Positions 29,301 to 35,426 of a stretch of DNA of 64,000 nucleotides are shown here, in pieces. Every line of letters starts with the position of its first letter. The stretch's first letter is position 1. The notes beneath the pieces are model-generated. The model was given only the letters and a program-made list of their open reading frames with translations, had not been told where the DNA came from and did no database searches. Made by a program: the position numbers and the translations under genes. Source of the DNA: Pseudomonadota bacterium. Lineage in GTDB: Bacteria; Pseudomonadota; Alphaproteobacteria; Caulobacterales; Aquidulcibacteraceae. The DNA lies in NCBI GenBank assembly GCA_020161405.1, contig JAIUOD010000001.1:186001-250000 (forward strand), given 5' to 3'.

Positions 29301-30975
29301 CATTTTCCGAATATATTGTACCCAAATTATCAATATAGGCCTGTGTATCAATTTTTAACTGCCCGCCAGATAAAATTTGGCCCAAATTATTAAAATTATT
29401 GGAGTTTATCGCAATTCCATTTTGACTTAAAATTGCGCCTTTATTTGATAAGTCAGCGCTTTTTATCGTTGTTAAACCCGCCGAACGTAGCGCACCTTGC
29501 GCCTCAAGGTTTATTCTATTCTTTGCGTCAAGGATTAAATTATTATAGCCTACAATATCGGCATTAATATCAAAATCAGCACCGCTTAATTGTAAGTTAT
29601 TACCTGTATATATTGCGCCTTCAAATTTTAATTTATTCGCAGCAAAAATTGCATCTTCAAGAGTTTCAATATATCCCTTATGAATTATCTCATTGGCAAT
29701 ATTAATATTTAAATTTTTGGCACTTATTGCTGAATCAATTTCAAAAACACTATTTTCGGCATTAATAGACAGATCAAGCGTTGAAATTAATTTACCGTTT
29801 CGACCAAGCGATAAATATTTGCTGGAATTTAATGAAAGTGCACCTTGGCCTGTTAAATTACCTTCAGCATCAAGACCTGCAAAAACGCCTAAACCATTTA
29901 TATTGATATTATTTTTCGCATTTAAATTGATATTTTCTAATGCACCAACAAAATCACTATTTTGATTTATATCAAAAGCAGAACTCAAATTTATTGATTT
30001 TTTTGAATATAATTGCCCATTTAAATCAATATTTCCACCACTTGAAGAAATATCAATTCTATCAGCAGAAACCACGTCCGATAGGTTTACCGCACCGCTA
30101 GTATCAATTGTAATATTATCAGTTAGGGTTGTCGCAATGCCTTGTAAATTGACTCCAACACCAGAACCACTGCCAATTAAGCGGATTCTATTAGCGTACA
30201 TACCACCCAAAAGCGAAGAATCTATGGCAAATTTTGCGCCACTATTTGAATCAATTGCTTTGGCTTTCGCTTCTTTATAATCATATTCATAATTACCAGC
30301 AGCGACCACAAGATCTTTAGCATATATATTTGCATCAATCTTAGTATATCCTGAAATAATATCAAAATAATCAGGGTTTGCGCCAAACAAACCTTGACCA
30401 GAAATTTGAATATCGCCCCCTTCAACCCTGAAGCCAGTGAAATTATTATCTGCATCAAACAATAATTTACCGGTTGAAAGTGTTACGTGTGGCGTATTTA
30501 AAAAGCCACATCCATCACATGTGATACCAAATGGATTTGCAATAATTAATGGTGCAGCTTTGCCAAAAACTTCAACCGCGCCCAAAATATCAGAACGTGA
30601 ACTTCCAACAACTTCATTTAATATTAAATTTGCACTCGCCCCATTAACTAAATTAGGATTTGCAAATAAATACCCCCCAAGAATTGAATTTCCTGCCTGC
30701 GACGCATTATTAAAAATCAGACCTTCTTTTCCAATATTAAATTTATAATAAATATTGTGTGAAGTTCCTTTGTCGTCAGGTTTAGCAATATTAACAATTG
30801 GGATTGCACTTGTAGTAATATCCAAACTTGTTTTATTTGGATCTGTAATAATTATTGAAGGCTCTGTAGATGCAACATCTTGGGCTTGCGCAATTGATGC
30901 GGTAGCAATAGTGACGCCAAAAACTAATAATGCGCTGATGGCTGTACTATTTGATAAAATTTGGCGACTTTTCAT
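14386..30975 (-). CDS. fhaB: Giant filamentous hemagglutinin/CdiA-like exoprotein (TpsA)
   Basis: Secreted adhesin or contact-dependent-inhibition effector of about 5530 residues, exported by the FhaC partner encoded just upstream. The ATG at 30975 has GAAGG upstream; a frame opening at 30996 lacks a ribosome site. Signal peptide to about residue 32 (ASIAQAQD). The TPS domain carries NPNL (106-109) and NPFGI (147-151) followed by CDGC. About 3200 residues of short beta-helix repeats follow. Next comes a Gly/Ser- and Gly/Thr-rich linker (about 3500-3625), an HW-x5-G-x2-EGR module (about 3633-3677), hemagglutinin repeats of the CdiA C-terminal half, a pretoxin region (CAGAAASGQGDCGSAAIGAA) and the TENN motif near residue 5290. 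The last 240 residues are the variable toxin part. Toxin activity is unknown. Base composition is more AT-rich than in the flanking housekeeping genes. Confidence 0.93.
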   Translation of the reverse strand: MKSRQILSNSTAISALLVFGVTIATASIAQAQDVASTEPSIIITDPNKTSLDITTSAIPIVNIAKPDDKGTSHNIYYKFNIGKEGLIFNNASQAGNSILGGYLFANPNLVNGASANLILNEVVGSSRSDILGAVEVFGKAAPLIIANPFGITCDGCGFLNTPHVTLSTGKLLFDADNNFTGFRVEGGDIQISGQGLFGANPDYFDIISGYTKIDANIYAKDLVVAAGNYEYDYKEAKAKAIDSNSGAKFAIDSSLLGGMYANRIRLIGSGSGVGVNLQGIATTLTDNITIDTSGAVNLSDVVSADRIDISSSGGNIDLNGQLYSKKSINLSSAFDINQNSDFVGALENINLNAKNNININGLGVFAGLDAEGNLTGQGALSLNSSKYLSLGRNGKLISTLDLSINAENSVFEIDSAISAKNLNINIANEIIHKGYIETLEDAIFAANKLKFEGAIYTGNNLQLSGADFDINADIVGYNNLILDAKNRINLEAQGALRSAGLTTIKSADLSNKGAILSQNGIAINSNNFNNLGQILSGGQLKIDTQAYIDNLGTIYSENELFLFANGLIKNSGKIISNSNLFANSSDFSLDGIISANGNINLKNTNFNSSSNSQIVSNNNIEINSNGELKHNGLISSVGDTALLANKININGDIQSAGYVDIAATDAAINGNIIADKSVTLISQNDANIGGTLSSAEYIGIAANNINISNGAKVVAKNDIDLLSASDISNQGIISGTNIAAEAANLTNSGAIYADNNINFSIANNALLGGIIYALGASKIDGENVDVTGKLISNSDIEIYSKNINLSDATEIQTGAQLTLFADDIINSKGNILVVSNANFLAGNKINSSANIVSGGGVSLFSNNQLNLAGNVSSNGDISLNSNYIDASSNFSTNSKFIVNAQNYARFKGDINAIGLVNISAPNLYIDGLIATNSKALINSSDVAINGDLFSASGVEFNGLSNLSLSKNSSLQSGAGLVLSLNKLDNKGYIGASDDLKITNFNTFTNDGTIYSDKDIIISSLNSAGVFNVSGAIASIGKLNIDTDFEQNYGVNSYLYSQLGLGLKSQNNVNFAGYAYSKNDIAIDAIKNLNINGAIESLKNINLNSNNFDNLGTISAVSNIKINSNDFLLSVTGKLLSNGFLEISNIGKGQFDGIIQSDSDVKIASYSIDVKGQISSLGSLSLDAKNNLNIIDGANLLSGKDVKTSSNELSNNGIIASTGNINLVANNNATIGTKGQISANGIINISAKKDILNQGIINSDGAQTINATGNINNENIIASNGSIDVNSIDLINKGVIATSGNLKLLSTGKFENYGKVSAGEELVSKSSSLLNKGSIISDGNMDINVAKKITNQSEILSNKNLSLNFGEIDNAGIINSYGDLSLLTLNNLNLNGEISTAGALKISANDLNIDAILTGGKSIDINGNILNIAKNAIITSGGILSLTSRQNLNNSGTTLSVGDSIFKSSNNINMDGNFSSYGKIDIDAVNDIIANASILADANIVLSAKNINLSGSAGSNSDVIVKSSGDIILDSKINNYGNLIFEAANNLTVKNQIVTAGDVNLIAKQAIINGELTNAKNFTTNTESVDLKGNIITDGAANINAGESLKISGSLSSIGNQSLISKIITIDGSSNTNQSLNIIANSSIINGALFANKDINITSSGAFAGVGKILSNGIIKIDANDIGYSGDITTLKSLELNSVQNTILGGNVNVGTSLNAKSGGNFENNAKIYTGVDINIDATGNIINTGELVGYENVNLKSAALNSSNYIAANKNIDIIALSGDVFVGKISSGKDININSNGNLTLNNDLISGENVSLKSLKDINVKKYLYSVGMTKIATDGNINVDGSGNIIGKSSLDINSNNFYNSGLVNSDGLLKIRTTNSINNLGQISGLNDVSLNIGGNFENANSGIISSGNNLSIFAQNANIGGEISSLGSANLSLKNSYLTGIIQSKKELNLLIDGTLNINNNAIIASDALIAIDAAKDTELNGKIYAGTGLSIISAANLDINNIIQSGANLKLKAVNLNSNNNIISAADTQIDALNNINLSGALFSNGKIDINASIANLLANSEINSNNKINLNASEISSSGKIYSKNNIEFTALNKILSAGVISSETSINLNATNNITHSGSLFANEKINLNAAKIDFNGNAISYGDLSIIVGDISFGVQSDAKAANLLNILASNLVDAKGKIYSGNELSIKSNDTIKISGEVNSNKSIDASAQKLFDNSGKLAAGDNIIISAEQIASNGTLLANKDINISNKGIAKNIDISGIISAIGKVEILSGGDVNLNGIIETASDANIVSGNNIDLGNLNSIYAQNNLILNASNNFANNGTIISKNLLAINAKNIANSGVIQTAKDLNISANSLDIAGTLLSLGDINLSASVYNANLNAIIGAKNLSVNSINGDVILGANLQAQVTGNANFIAKNNLIAGGKLSADGNLILTSTNGNISLDNNADYVAIGTLSANALNNFTSSGKLSAANQIDINAKNITSGSLLSNENINLNSINNVVINANVTSAKNINIANSALGDININNNSALYSSGDVALNSLGQISNSGYISAKNNIYINSTNAFNNNGEVNTQTGNIELNSSALNLNNYIYSAANLKLNSRILNIGGVVASKNLINFTGDKITLNSLGNLHSEDLINLNVNSIENDGRIEGVTGVDLALKSLLKNSNGQIISGVNLNINSDDISNNGTLYSQNDINLSGNNLVNSGKIYSLAKSKIDFSKINNDGVVASGSDLLINTSDAVFGTNSIVNSDGKIGINTLNLTNSGIIFGNEDTNIIASTSLLSNKNIATNGNLNLSSNGLIDISGNVSAAKFINIIGKEITQSGSVNSLNNVPNNSKINLVTIDGNLNINGELLSSGNINYNANGDANFGSGAIVNANNGIEGNSKKINNQGSIGSLGNIKISTSDDFISNGQIISNSNLDIISSGEFILNNNGQIGANYINITASDIVDKGIISSANDLNLATGSNFTIDGELYANGDINFNNRANETNKYDLNIGSLAKIVSYSNINANNINNLLVSGVFAASKNISAKYSGIANVNGYIGAGSDISLESLGGYETNISGEIIARNNLNITGGILNVSGLIHADNDLNFTTNSYAANLTNINIGSNGFDLTNKSNSILISGILEAGNNINLNGPGNLILFDNGEINANGDANFNAGNFILGGKISSGKNIYINNLVNTNGAILSNRGIFVANKIQAIGDVTMNGIDFVNTTSNAKVLSNNTINISGAKLNLDGLLSAANLISLNANGIYDGVNFSDSASIGDIYINGKIYSGDKIKFNASNNIAITNTGVVQTIGNSRLINLARNQGDGANIYLNANNAVNNKGAIYSDGSIFLNSNNGNIDLSGIGISGANSVILQALNGSINHTSGTLSGGGLGFIQSNDYVNSNGYSVAGNLLIDAPNITNNALLGAGGTLLLNTSGNVYNNNVIFAGGDISIDAKGNITNDVGTILANNSIFIKGNDFNNLSAEVQSISGDIVINAQNINNKIKTLIIESNTSTGSGTGTSGGTGGSGSTGGTGGGSQNQQQQNIFASPQAFSFASAMYANDTSSVDGAGGGFGTDTGTTDSGGTGTGGTDTGTGIGGTDTGTGTGGTDTGTGTGGTDTGTGTGGTGTGTGTTDPNIYIEYVKHYADILEGYNNSGGQYGDMASYGAIHWQTHGQAEGRLLPSAHIFNTSSIKTNSGSSKIIAARDINIETNGGNVLNSNSSILAGRNIVINTGILNNNADVLTTSEVDGYGVSTSTIYELPNSPTIIQAGGTLLINAATINNTNFAHRIDNSTFVPPTNTIPSTDGGNIGAQGSGENSGGAVLKRSYLSKSNRNLNNNAAAQPINSGTSNVISKANLSTINNKNGANIGNVGNGAGNNSAINNVSVTNKNTTKLTGSVSNPKLSNNDKFDISITQGPSKYMVNDNLQGPDIDDGIYLANPSQISKFSLKAYKPISGDANAIDPNEYVNNNDSLNPIGHVIDDNYKYSGDINNNKNVIVGDTRVSVKEIDAPINYTLANLTNAFGNIALPNISGGKGNYGDLISSFLGQFNLINSQGGFDFASGQKLYDYNQSPNSKYLFTTNPSMQSTAQLYNSDIFFDVLNTSKVDSYTRLGDGFFESMLISKQIQEATNQSQLPKFGTALDQYNGLLKSASEQSSSLGLTLGVALSASQVANLTSSIVWWVSEKIEGKDVLVPVVYLAEVDKNSTKAGANLSGTNVVLNTKGDINNQANIGAKGVTIVKSGGDIINGKDGSIVGANVSLDAKNNVLLAGASKIAGNDVSIKAGNNVNMDTITNSFQKKDISKGQTTISNGTNVNGANINAANNLIIVAGNEINAKAANIGAGNDATLAAKNINIGGAQTTLNQSSVWDKGNFVKGTSSSSSTGFTGSNIVAGNNLNVIADDKVSITGSKLATASGNITISGANGVDIKSGIETSNSTIAEQLAKRSEHNGTSSSTTNVLSNIKSGANLNVVSAKDINIAGANLDAKANTALAATNVNINGVIDEVNSNDTTWNKKKKTFSSKTTTTGADIKDQTIVQSTISGDKVSINALNDINVKSAAIASTNDLALKANNNINVGTLVENDSSLTSSQTKKSGISLSLSSIFVGTQKTSTTTDAKATTNNQSLIGSEKGNVEVSAGGDINVKGSQIVGTKDVNFAANNINIENATDTYSSKTISKSSSSGLTISSNNQALQGIQNTVQAAKIASSSSNERVKAIAGAAAVVSAVNTYDAVKNGALKTPTSIKEGIQAAGLSVSIGSNKSESTTTTNGETNVASTIAGNNVSIRATGGNVNVIGSGINADKDLSIAATGDVNLQSSTQTNTMSSTSKSSGASIGYDFAQNAVTFGVNGSKGNAQGKDVSHSETTLNAGNNVTINAGNALNMTGAIINGDKVKIDAASLKIESQQDVSTYKSENKSLSAGLKIGAGTIGGNVNASAEKQKGDFASVQEQSGIFAGSGGYEINVKDKTSLVGGVISSSADASNNNLSTGTLVASNIENREKYSATSTSVGFSTDGKKISAGLPSAMNAGGDQSSTTNSAIANGTINITSGDKASQDAANNISHDTANAANALTKQYTEEMRNEIANGFTATNMLATGVGTFLQNRETEKEKIKEKIESGIDEKGNKLSDEERAKLLEKYEKLENTYGSNKPGTIILTALTGAASGNVTGNISGLAQAAAINAVQAYVVNFGKNYVDSLKVDEKDRETIRASVQALIGCAGAAASGQGDCGSAAIGAAASVVLNNVIESLDTKKANELSEQEKSERENLVASIIAISSTALDIDAASAVNAGKIETENNKFAPRLPNKEDIAKLAKAVEDFKNSIDTKKVEKLANEAYEACKKSNTVCSNITYQSGPQVTLVGLTGLNAQVGGYVYLGSDGRVSEYGVTYGWTARIGLETGAGVGVALSKNAPSSRVGGDVSVSALAFGGQTTIPNKDEKEVSNQGGATSNIPIPFPKEIKVGASFGGGITQYITKGFNKKDIANISKGQSINNWKVITSNNNGWMVLESKLLGANRVNQIICRAQGKDKLICK
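16081..16507 (-). repeat. 427-bp duplicated fhaB segment, copy inside the main gene
   Basis: The copy located inside fhaB, roughly 325 to 470 codons upstream of the TENN junction that precedes the toxin domain. Its partner is 10818-11244, downstream of both toxin/immunity units. Confidence 0.85.
20100..20280 (-). repeat. In-frame tandem repeat coding Gly/Thr linker in fhaB
   Basis: Four to five copies of a 27-bp unit coding the nine-residue repeat TDTGTGTGG, with small variants at the ends. It lies between a Gly/Ser/Gln-rich stretch (coded near 20360-20465) and the HW-x5-G-x2-EGR module. It looks like a flexible spacer, and the copy number could vary by slippage. Confidence 0.85.
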
Positions 30976-30998
30976 ATTTGAAACCTTCGAAACCATGA

Positions 30999-32717
30999 TT
31001 AAAAATTAACCCGTATTGATGCTGTCACTTCATAATTTTTGTATTTTACAAAAAATGGGGCGTCCAACGGGGTTGCAATAGTTAAGACCCCTTGTAAGTT
31101 TTTGTGTTCTGCTTTTAAGCCAACGGAAAATGCGCTAAGGTCACCACGTTCAAATGCATCAAATGAATTTGAAAATATCGTGCCATAATCATAGCCAATG
31201 AAACCGCTTAATTTGGTTTCTAAGCCTTTGTTCTTTGGAGTTATTTTGGGAAATTCTATATTTAATTGCTCACGGATGAAGGCGCCGCTACGACCGCTAA
31301 GGCCATCATCCACAAAACCCCTAACATTACTTTCGCCGCCAAGACTAAATCTTTGTATTGGGAATAAATTATCAACGCCATATTGAGCATGCAACATAGT
31401 TACAAAGCTTGACGATAAATTTTTAATTTTGAAATTTTTTTGAAACATACCGCCAAGATTTATTATTCTTGATTTTATCTTGGGGCCTTCGTCTCCCGTA
31501 TATATCGAATGCGCACCAAATGCTTTTATGCCATTAATATAACCAATATCTAAGGCTAAAAAATCATTACCTATTTTCTTATTAAAGGCCAAATTAGCGC
31601 CAATAGATGCAAGTCTATATGATGTTGATGCAAGCTTTATACTTTGAATATAGTTTTGAGTATCATTAACCGACACGTCAAAAGAAGCTAGAAGTTTTGA
31701 ATTTGAATCCCGATATAATAAACGGCTTAGATTTAAAGATGAATTCCATGAATCTCCCGATGAAGTAAAAGCTTTATCATAGGCATTGAAAACCGTCTTA
31801 TAATTGCTTTTACCAGCCGATAAATTTAGCGCCCAATAACCATAAGGAATTGATATAAAACCATATAAACCCGTATTTCCAACATTAGGGCGTTTATTAG
31901 TATTCTCAAGATAACTAATTGAAAACGCATCTGCCAAACCAAATAAATTATCAAAATCAATTCCATATGACGATTGAAGCCGTCCGATTGATTTAGAACC
32001 TTGGTTATTAATTGATACAAATGGTCTAATTTTTTTTGAAGCAGGTTTTTGGCTAACCTCAACAATACTAGTTGCAGTATTTGGGCCTGCGACAATATCA
32101 ATACTAGGTTCGGCATACTTTAGCCTTGATAATTGATCTACCCCTTGCTCAACATCCCTTAAATTAAATTTGCTATTTTTAAGATTGGGAAAGGCAAGCG
32201 CTAATTGTCGCTGTGAATATTTTTTTTCACCTTTGGCTTTTACGTCTAATAAAACACCTTCAAAAACAACTATTTTTAATTGACCACTATTAATATCTCT
32301 TTTGTCAACAAACGCGCGCGAGGTAATAAATCCTCTAGAAACGAATTCATTTGTTATTTCATGTAAAAACGAATTTATATCTTTTAAAGGCGTACAATTT
32401 CGAACAAGTTTATTTGCCTTTTCTAAATATTCTGCCTTGTTTAGAAGCGTCATACCTTCGATTGAAACTGATTTTACTTCAAGGCAGCCTTCATATTTAT
32501 CATTTTCAAGAGCCACCTCATCGATGCTTTGACCGTGTGGGGCAATAATTTGACTTTTATTAAATTCTTGCTTTTTCTCATTCTCTAATTCTTTTAGCTT
32601 TTGTTGCAAAATATCTTGGTCTCTGCTTATATTTGCAGGCTGTGCATTTTGCGCAAAAACTACTGACGTAGAAAAAATAGTTGACGCCACGGAGAGCAGC
32701 AATAAATAACGAAACAT
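30999..32717 (-). CDS. fhaC: Two-partner secretion transporter (TpsB/FhaC family)
   Basis: Outer-membrane Omp85-type barrel that recognises the TPS domain of FhaB and moves it to the surface. The ATG at 32717 begins a signal peptide (MFRYLLLLSVASTIFSTSVVFAQ); a GTG opening at 32753 would add residues that spoil it. After an N-terminal coiled stretch (QDILQQKLKELENEKKQ) come POTRA-type modules (CLEVKSVSIEGMTLLNKAEY; GQLKIVVFEGVLLDV) and a 16-strand barrel with the family motif VRGF in LGGESNVRGFVDDGLSG. About 572 residues, normal for FhaC/ShlB. Two bases separate its stop from the fhaB open frame, so it is the first gene of the secretion operon. Confidence 0.93.
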   Translation of the reverse strand: MFRYLLLLSVASTIFSTSVVFAQNAQPANISRDQDILQQKLKELENEKKQEFNKSQIIAPHGQSIDEVALENDKYEGCLEVKSVSIEGMTLLNKAEYLEKANKLVRNCTPLKDINSFLHEITNEFVSRGFITSRAFVDKRDINSGQLKIVVFEGVLLDVKAKGEKKYSQRQLALAFPNLKNSKFNLRDVEQGVDQLSRLKYAEPSIDIVAGPNTATSIVEVSQKPASKKIRPFVSINNQGSKSIGRLQSSYGIDFDNLFGLADAFSISYLENTNKRPNVGNTGLYGFISIPYGYWALNLSAGKSNYKTVFNAYDKAFTSSGDSWNSSLNLSRLLYRDSNSKLLASFDVSVNDTQNYIQSIKLASTSYRLASIGANLAFNKKIGNDFLALDIGYINGIKAFGAHSIYTGDEGPKIKSRIINLGGMFQKNFKIKNLSSSFVTMLHAQYGVDNLFPIQRFSLGGESNVRGFVDDGLSGRSGAFIREQLNIEFPKITPKNKGLETKLSGFIGYDYGTIFSNSFDAFERGDLSAFSVGLKAEHKNLQGVLTIATPLDAPFFVKYKNYEVTASIRVNF

Positions 32718-32743
32718 TAAACTAACACTAATTAATATACTGA

Positions 32744-32762
32744 TTAGTAACACATTTACTAA
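32744..32762. promoter_or_regulatory. Inverted repeat upstream of fhaC
   Basis: TTAGTAA and TTACTAA arms of seven bases separated by CACAT, 27 bp upstream of the fhaC start codon. It could be a regulator site for the toxin operon. No regulator gene lies beside it. Confidence 0.35.
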
Positions 32763-33297
32763 TTATTTACTTTATACACTATGATTTTGTTCTATAAATA
32801 CTTGAATGAATTAATTAAACACATGAGTTTATTTGATTGATAGAAAAACGCAAACAAGCATAATCATTTGATTTCAATAAGAATAACAAGACTTGGACAA
32901 ATCAAAAAAAACGGATATGCAAATACGAACTGCGCGATTGCATTTATGCATAACCAATTGCAACAAATAAACAACAATCTAAAATTGTATTGACGCCAAG
33001 AAAATAAGTCATCAATTCATAATGGTTTTAATATTCTAAGAAATATTATTATTAATCTACTTATATATATTTTGCGCTCAATACATATTTCAAATTTATA
33101 AATATTAACCACTATAATAACAAAACTAATTCCAATAATTTAGAAATTTTTTAAGGATAGCAAATTGATTAACCCAAAGTTGAATCAAATTTTTATAAAA
33201 TGTAACGCTTTGACAATGTCACAATCTGAAAACATTTGTTCAGTGTATATAAATTGTTTTTTGCTATTAGCCATTTTCTAAATATCGGAGCGGTAGA
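32763..33297. other. AT-rich intergenic region between fhaC and glmM
   Basis: About 535 bp with no convincing gene on either strand. It must hold the divergent promoters for the fhaCB operon and for glmM. A TTGACA hexamer occurs at 33210-33215 but without a good -10 partner. Nothing else recognisable. Confidence 0.6.
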
Positions 33298-34644
33298 TTG
33301 AAAAAGCGTTTTTTTGGTACAGATGGTATTCGTGGTGAAGCAAATAAATGGCCTATGACGGCTGAGACTGCGCTACATCTTGGTATGGCGGCGGGAACTT
33401 ATTTCAAACGCCACAACCAAAGCAATCTTGTAATTATCGGCAAAGATACACGCCGCTCTGGTTACATGTTAGAATTTGCGCTTGTTTCGGGATTTGCAGC
33501 TGTTGGTATGGAAGTTCGCATTATTGGCCCGGTTCCAACCCCTGCGGTTGGTATTTTGACACGTTCATTGCGCGCTGATTTAGGTGTTATGATTTCGGCG
33601 TCACATAATGGTTTTGCCGATAATGGCATTAAATTATTCGGCCCTGATGGTTTCAAACTTAGTGATGAACAAGAATTAGAAATTGAAAAGCTTCTTGAAA
33701 ATCCTGAAGCCATAAAACGTTCACCACCACATCAAATTGGTCAAGTTAAGAGCTTTGAAGATGCGCGCGGGCGCTATGTTGAATTTGCAAAATTTGCATT
33801 CCCACGTGGTGCACGCCTTGATGGGTTGCGGGTTGCGGTGGATTGCGCAAATGGTGCGGCCTATAAAACTGCGCCTTGGGCTTTGCGTGAATTGGGTGCC
33901 GAAGTTGTTGAAATTGCGGTTGAACCAAATGGTATGAATATTAATGATGGCTGTGGCTCTACTGACCTTGGCCTTTTAAAGCGCAAAGTTTTGGAAAGAC
34001 GTGCCGATATTGGTATTGGCCTTGATGGCGATGCCGATAGGATTGCAATCATTGATGATAAAGGCAATGAAATTGATGGCGATCAAATTATTGCCGCAAT
34101 CGCCCGTGATATGGTTGAGCAAGGAACTTTAAAAGGTGGTGCAGTTGTAACAACAATTATGTCAAATCTTGGCCTTGAAAAATTCCTTAAATCAATTGGT
34201 GTTGAATTAATCCGCACAGATGTTGGCGACAGACAGGTTGTTGCCGCGATGCGTGAAAAAGGTTGCAACCTTGGCGGTGAACAATCAGGCCATATCGTTT
34301 CACTTGATTATGCAACAACGGGCGATGGCCTTATTTCTGCATTATTAGTTTTGGGTGCCATGAGCCATAATGGTAAAAAATCATCTGAAATTCTTAATTG
34401 CTTTAAACCTGCACCACAAATTAAGAAAAACATACGCTATAGCGGCACATCCCCGCTTGCCAATAAAGAAATTGCTAAACAAGTTGAAGAAGTAAAAAAA
34501 TCACTTGAAGAAAATGGCGCGCGCCTTGTAGTTCGCACATCAGGTACAGAGCCATTAGTTCGCCTAATGGCAGAGGGTGATGATGTTGACTATTTGGAAA
34601 AAACGATAAATTCGCTTGCCAAAATTGTTAGTGGCGAAAAATAA
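33298..34644 (+). CDS. glmM: Phosphoglucosamine mutase
   Basis: Interconverts glucosamine 6-phosphate and glucosamine 1-phosphate on the way to UDP-N-acetylglucosamine for peptidoglycan and lipopolysaccharide. The 448 residues carry the phosphoserine loop (GVMISASHNGFADNGIKLF, Ser near 100), the metal loop DGDADR and the sugar-phosphate loop (VRTSGTEPLVRLM). The start is TTG with GGAG seven bases upstream, and the protein begins KKRFFGTDGIRG, exactly where GlmM proteins start. Single-gene context, divergent from the toxin locus. Confidence 0.97.
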   Translation: MKKRFFGTDGIRGEANKWPMTAETALHLGMAAGTYFKRHNQSNLVIIGKDTRRSGYMLEFALVSGFAAVGMEVRIIGPVPTPAVGILTRSLRADLGVMISASHNGFADNGIKLFGPDGFKLSDEQELEIEKLLENPEAIKRSPPHQIGQVKSFEDARGRYVEFAKFAFPRGARLDGLRVAVDCANGAAYKTAPWALRELGAEVVEIAVEPNGMNINDGCGSTDLGLLKRKVLERRADIGIGLDGDADRIAIIDDKGNEIDGDQIIAAIARDMVEQGTLKGGAVVTTIMSNLGLEKFLKSIGVELIRTDVGDRQVVAAMREKGCNLGGEQSGHIVSLDYATTGDGLISALLVLGAMSHNGKKSSEILNCFKPAPQIKKNIRYSGTSPLANKEIAKQVEEVKKSLEENGARLVVRTSGTEPLVRLMAEGDDVDYLEKTINSLAKIVSGEK

Positions 34645-34657
34645 GCTGTAAAATAAA

Positions 34658-35149
34658 TTATATTATTAAATTATTGGCGATTATTTCGCCAATTTTTTTT
34701 AAATATTTTCTTTGTAAGGGGTGGAAACTTTCCCCACCATCTTTTCGTCCTAAAATTATATTTCCAACAAAATTTTCAGTTTTCACGGAATAATTAAGCC
34801 AGTTTTTAAACTTGCTATTTGTTTCAATTTCAAGAATATTTGGAAATTCTATAAAATTATAATCGCCAGTAAATTCAATTATTCTTTGTTTACCCAAAGA
34901 AATATCAAATATCAAAATTATTGCAAAATCGGCATTGAATTGCGAATTTAAAACTTCAATTACGCGTCTATATTTGTTAATTTTGCGCTTTTCGTTAAAA
35001 ATGTTAAAAAGTAATTTTTGATTAAAATGCCACGATTTAATCTCGATTTCATACTTTCTAATTTCAGTTTGCTTGATATTACTTATAAAATGGTTTTTGC
35101 TTATATTTTTGCAATTCTTAGTATTTGTTTTTTGGAATTTCTCACTCAT
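34658..35149 (-). CDS. Uncharacterised protein, possible GAF-like domain
   Basis: A 163-residue soluble protein, Lys/Asn/Ile-rich, convergent with glmM. The ATG at 35149 has AGGT five bases upstream. The C-terminal 60 residues (VGNIILGRKDGGESFHPLQRKYLKKIGEIIANNL) have the look of the last strand and helix of a GAF sensor domain, and a hydrophobic strand (FAIILIFDISLGKQRII) precedes it. No catalytic motif is visible. Sensor-type function is only a suggestion; I do not recognise the gene. Confidence 0.5.
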   Translation of the reverse strand: MSEKFQKTNTKNCKNISKNHFISNIKQTEIRKYEIEIKSWHFNQKLLFNIFNEKRKINKYRRVIEVLNSQFNADFAIILIFDISLGKQRIIEFTGDYNFIEFPNILEIETNSKFKNWLNYSVKTENFVGNIILGRKDGGESFHPLQRKYLKKIGEIIANNLII

Positions 35150-35350
35150 TTAATACCTCATTGAATGAGTAAAGCGAAAAACTTGATGATTCTCATACCC
35201 CAAAAGGGTTATTCTTAAACAAAATACATATTTAAAATAGGGTTTTTACAGCAAAATAAAGCCCAAAACTGCCTTAATCAAATTACACACAAATAACTTG
35301 CCAAAAAAACTTGATTAGTTTGCATATTGGCATTATAGGCCAGTGCCTTC

Positions 35351-35391
35351 AAAGGCCCCACGCGTCGAATCTTCGGTGCGGGGGCTTTTTT
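35351..35391 (+). terminator. Intrinsic terminator or attenuator in the carB leader
   Basis: Stem AAAGGCCCC(A)CGC pairs with GCGGGGGCTTTT around a 14-base loop and is followed by a run of T to 35391. It stands only 36 bp before the carB start codon and just after a promoter-like TTGATT (35311-35316) / TATAGG (35334-35339) pair with 17 bp spacing. It either attenuates carB or ends a short transcript. Confidence 0.6.
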
Positions 35392-35426
35392 GCGATATAA
35401 CACACGAAAAGACACGGACAAAGAAT

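Noticed and set aside
35343..35426. In-frame GTG extension of carB
   Set aside because: It would translate the terminator-like hairpin and add 28 residues absent from CarB proteins; ATG 35427 gives the conserved start.
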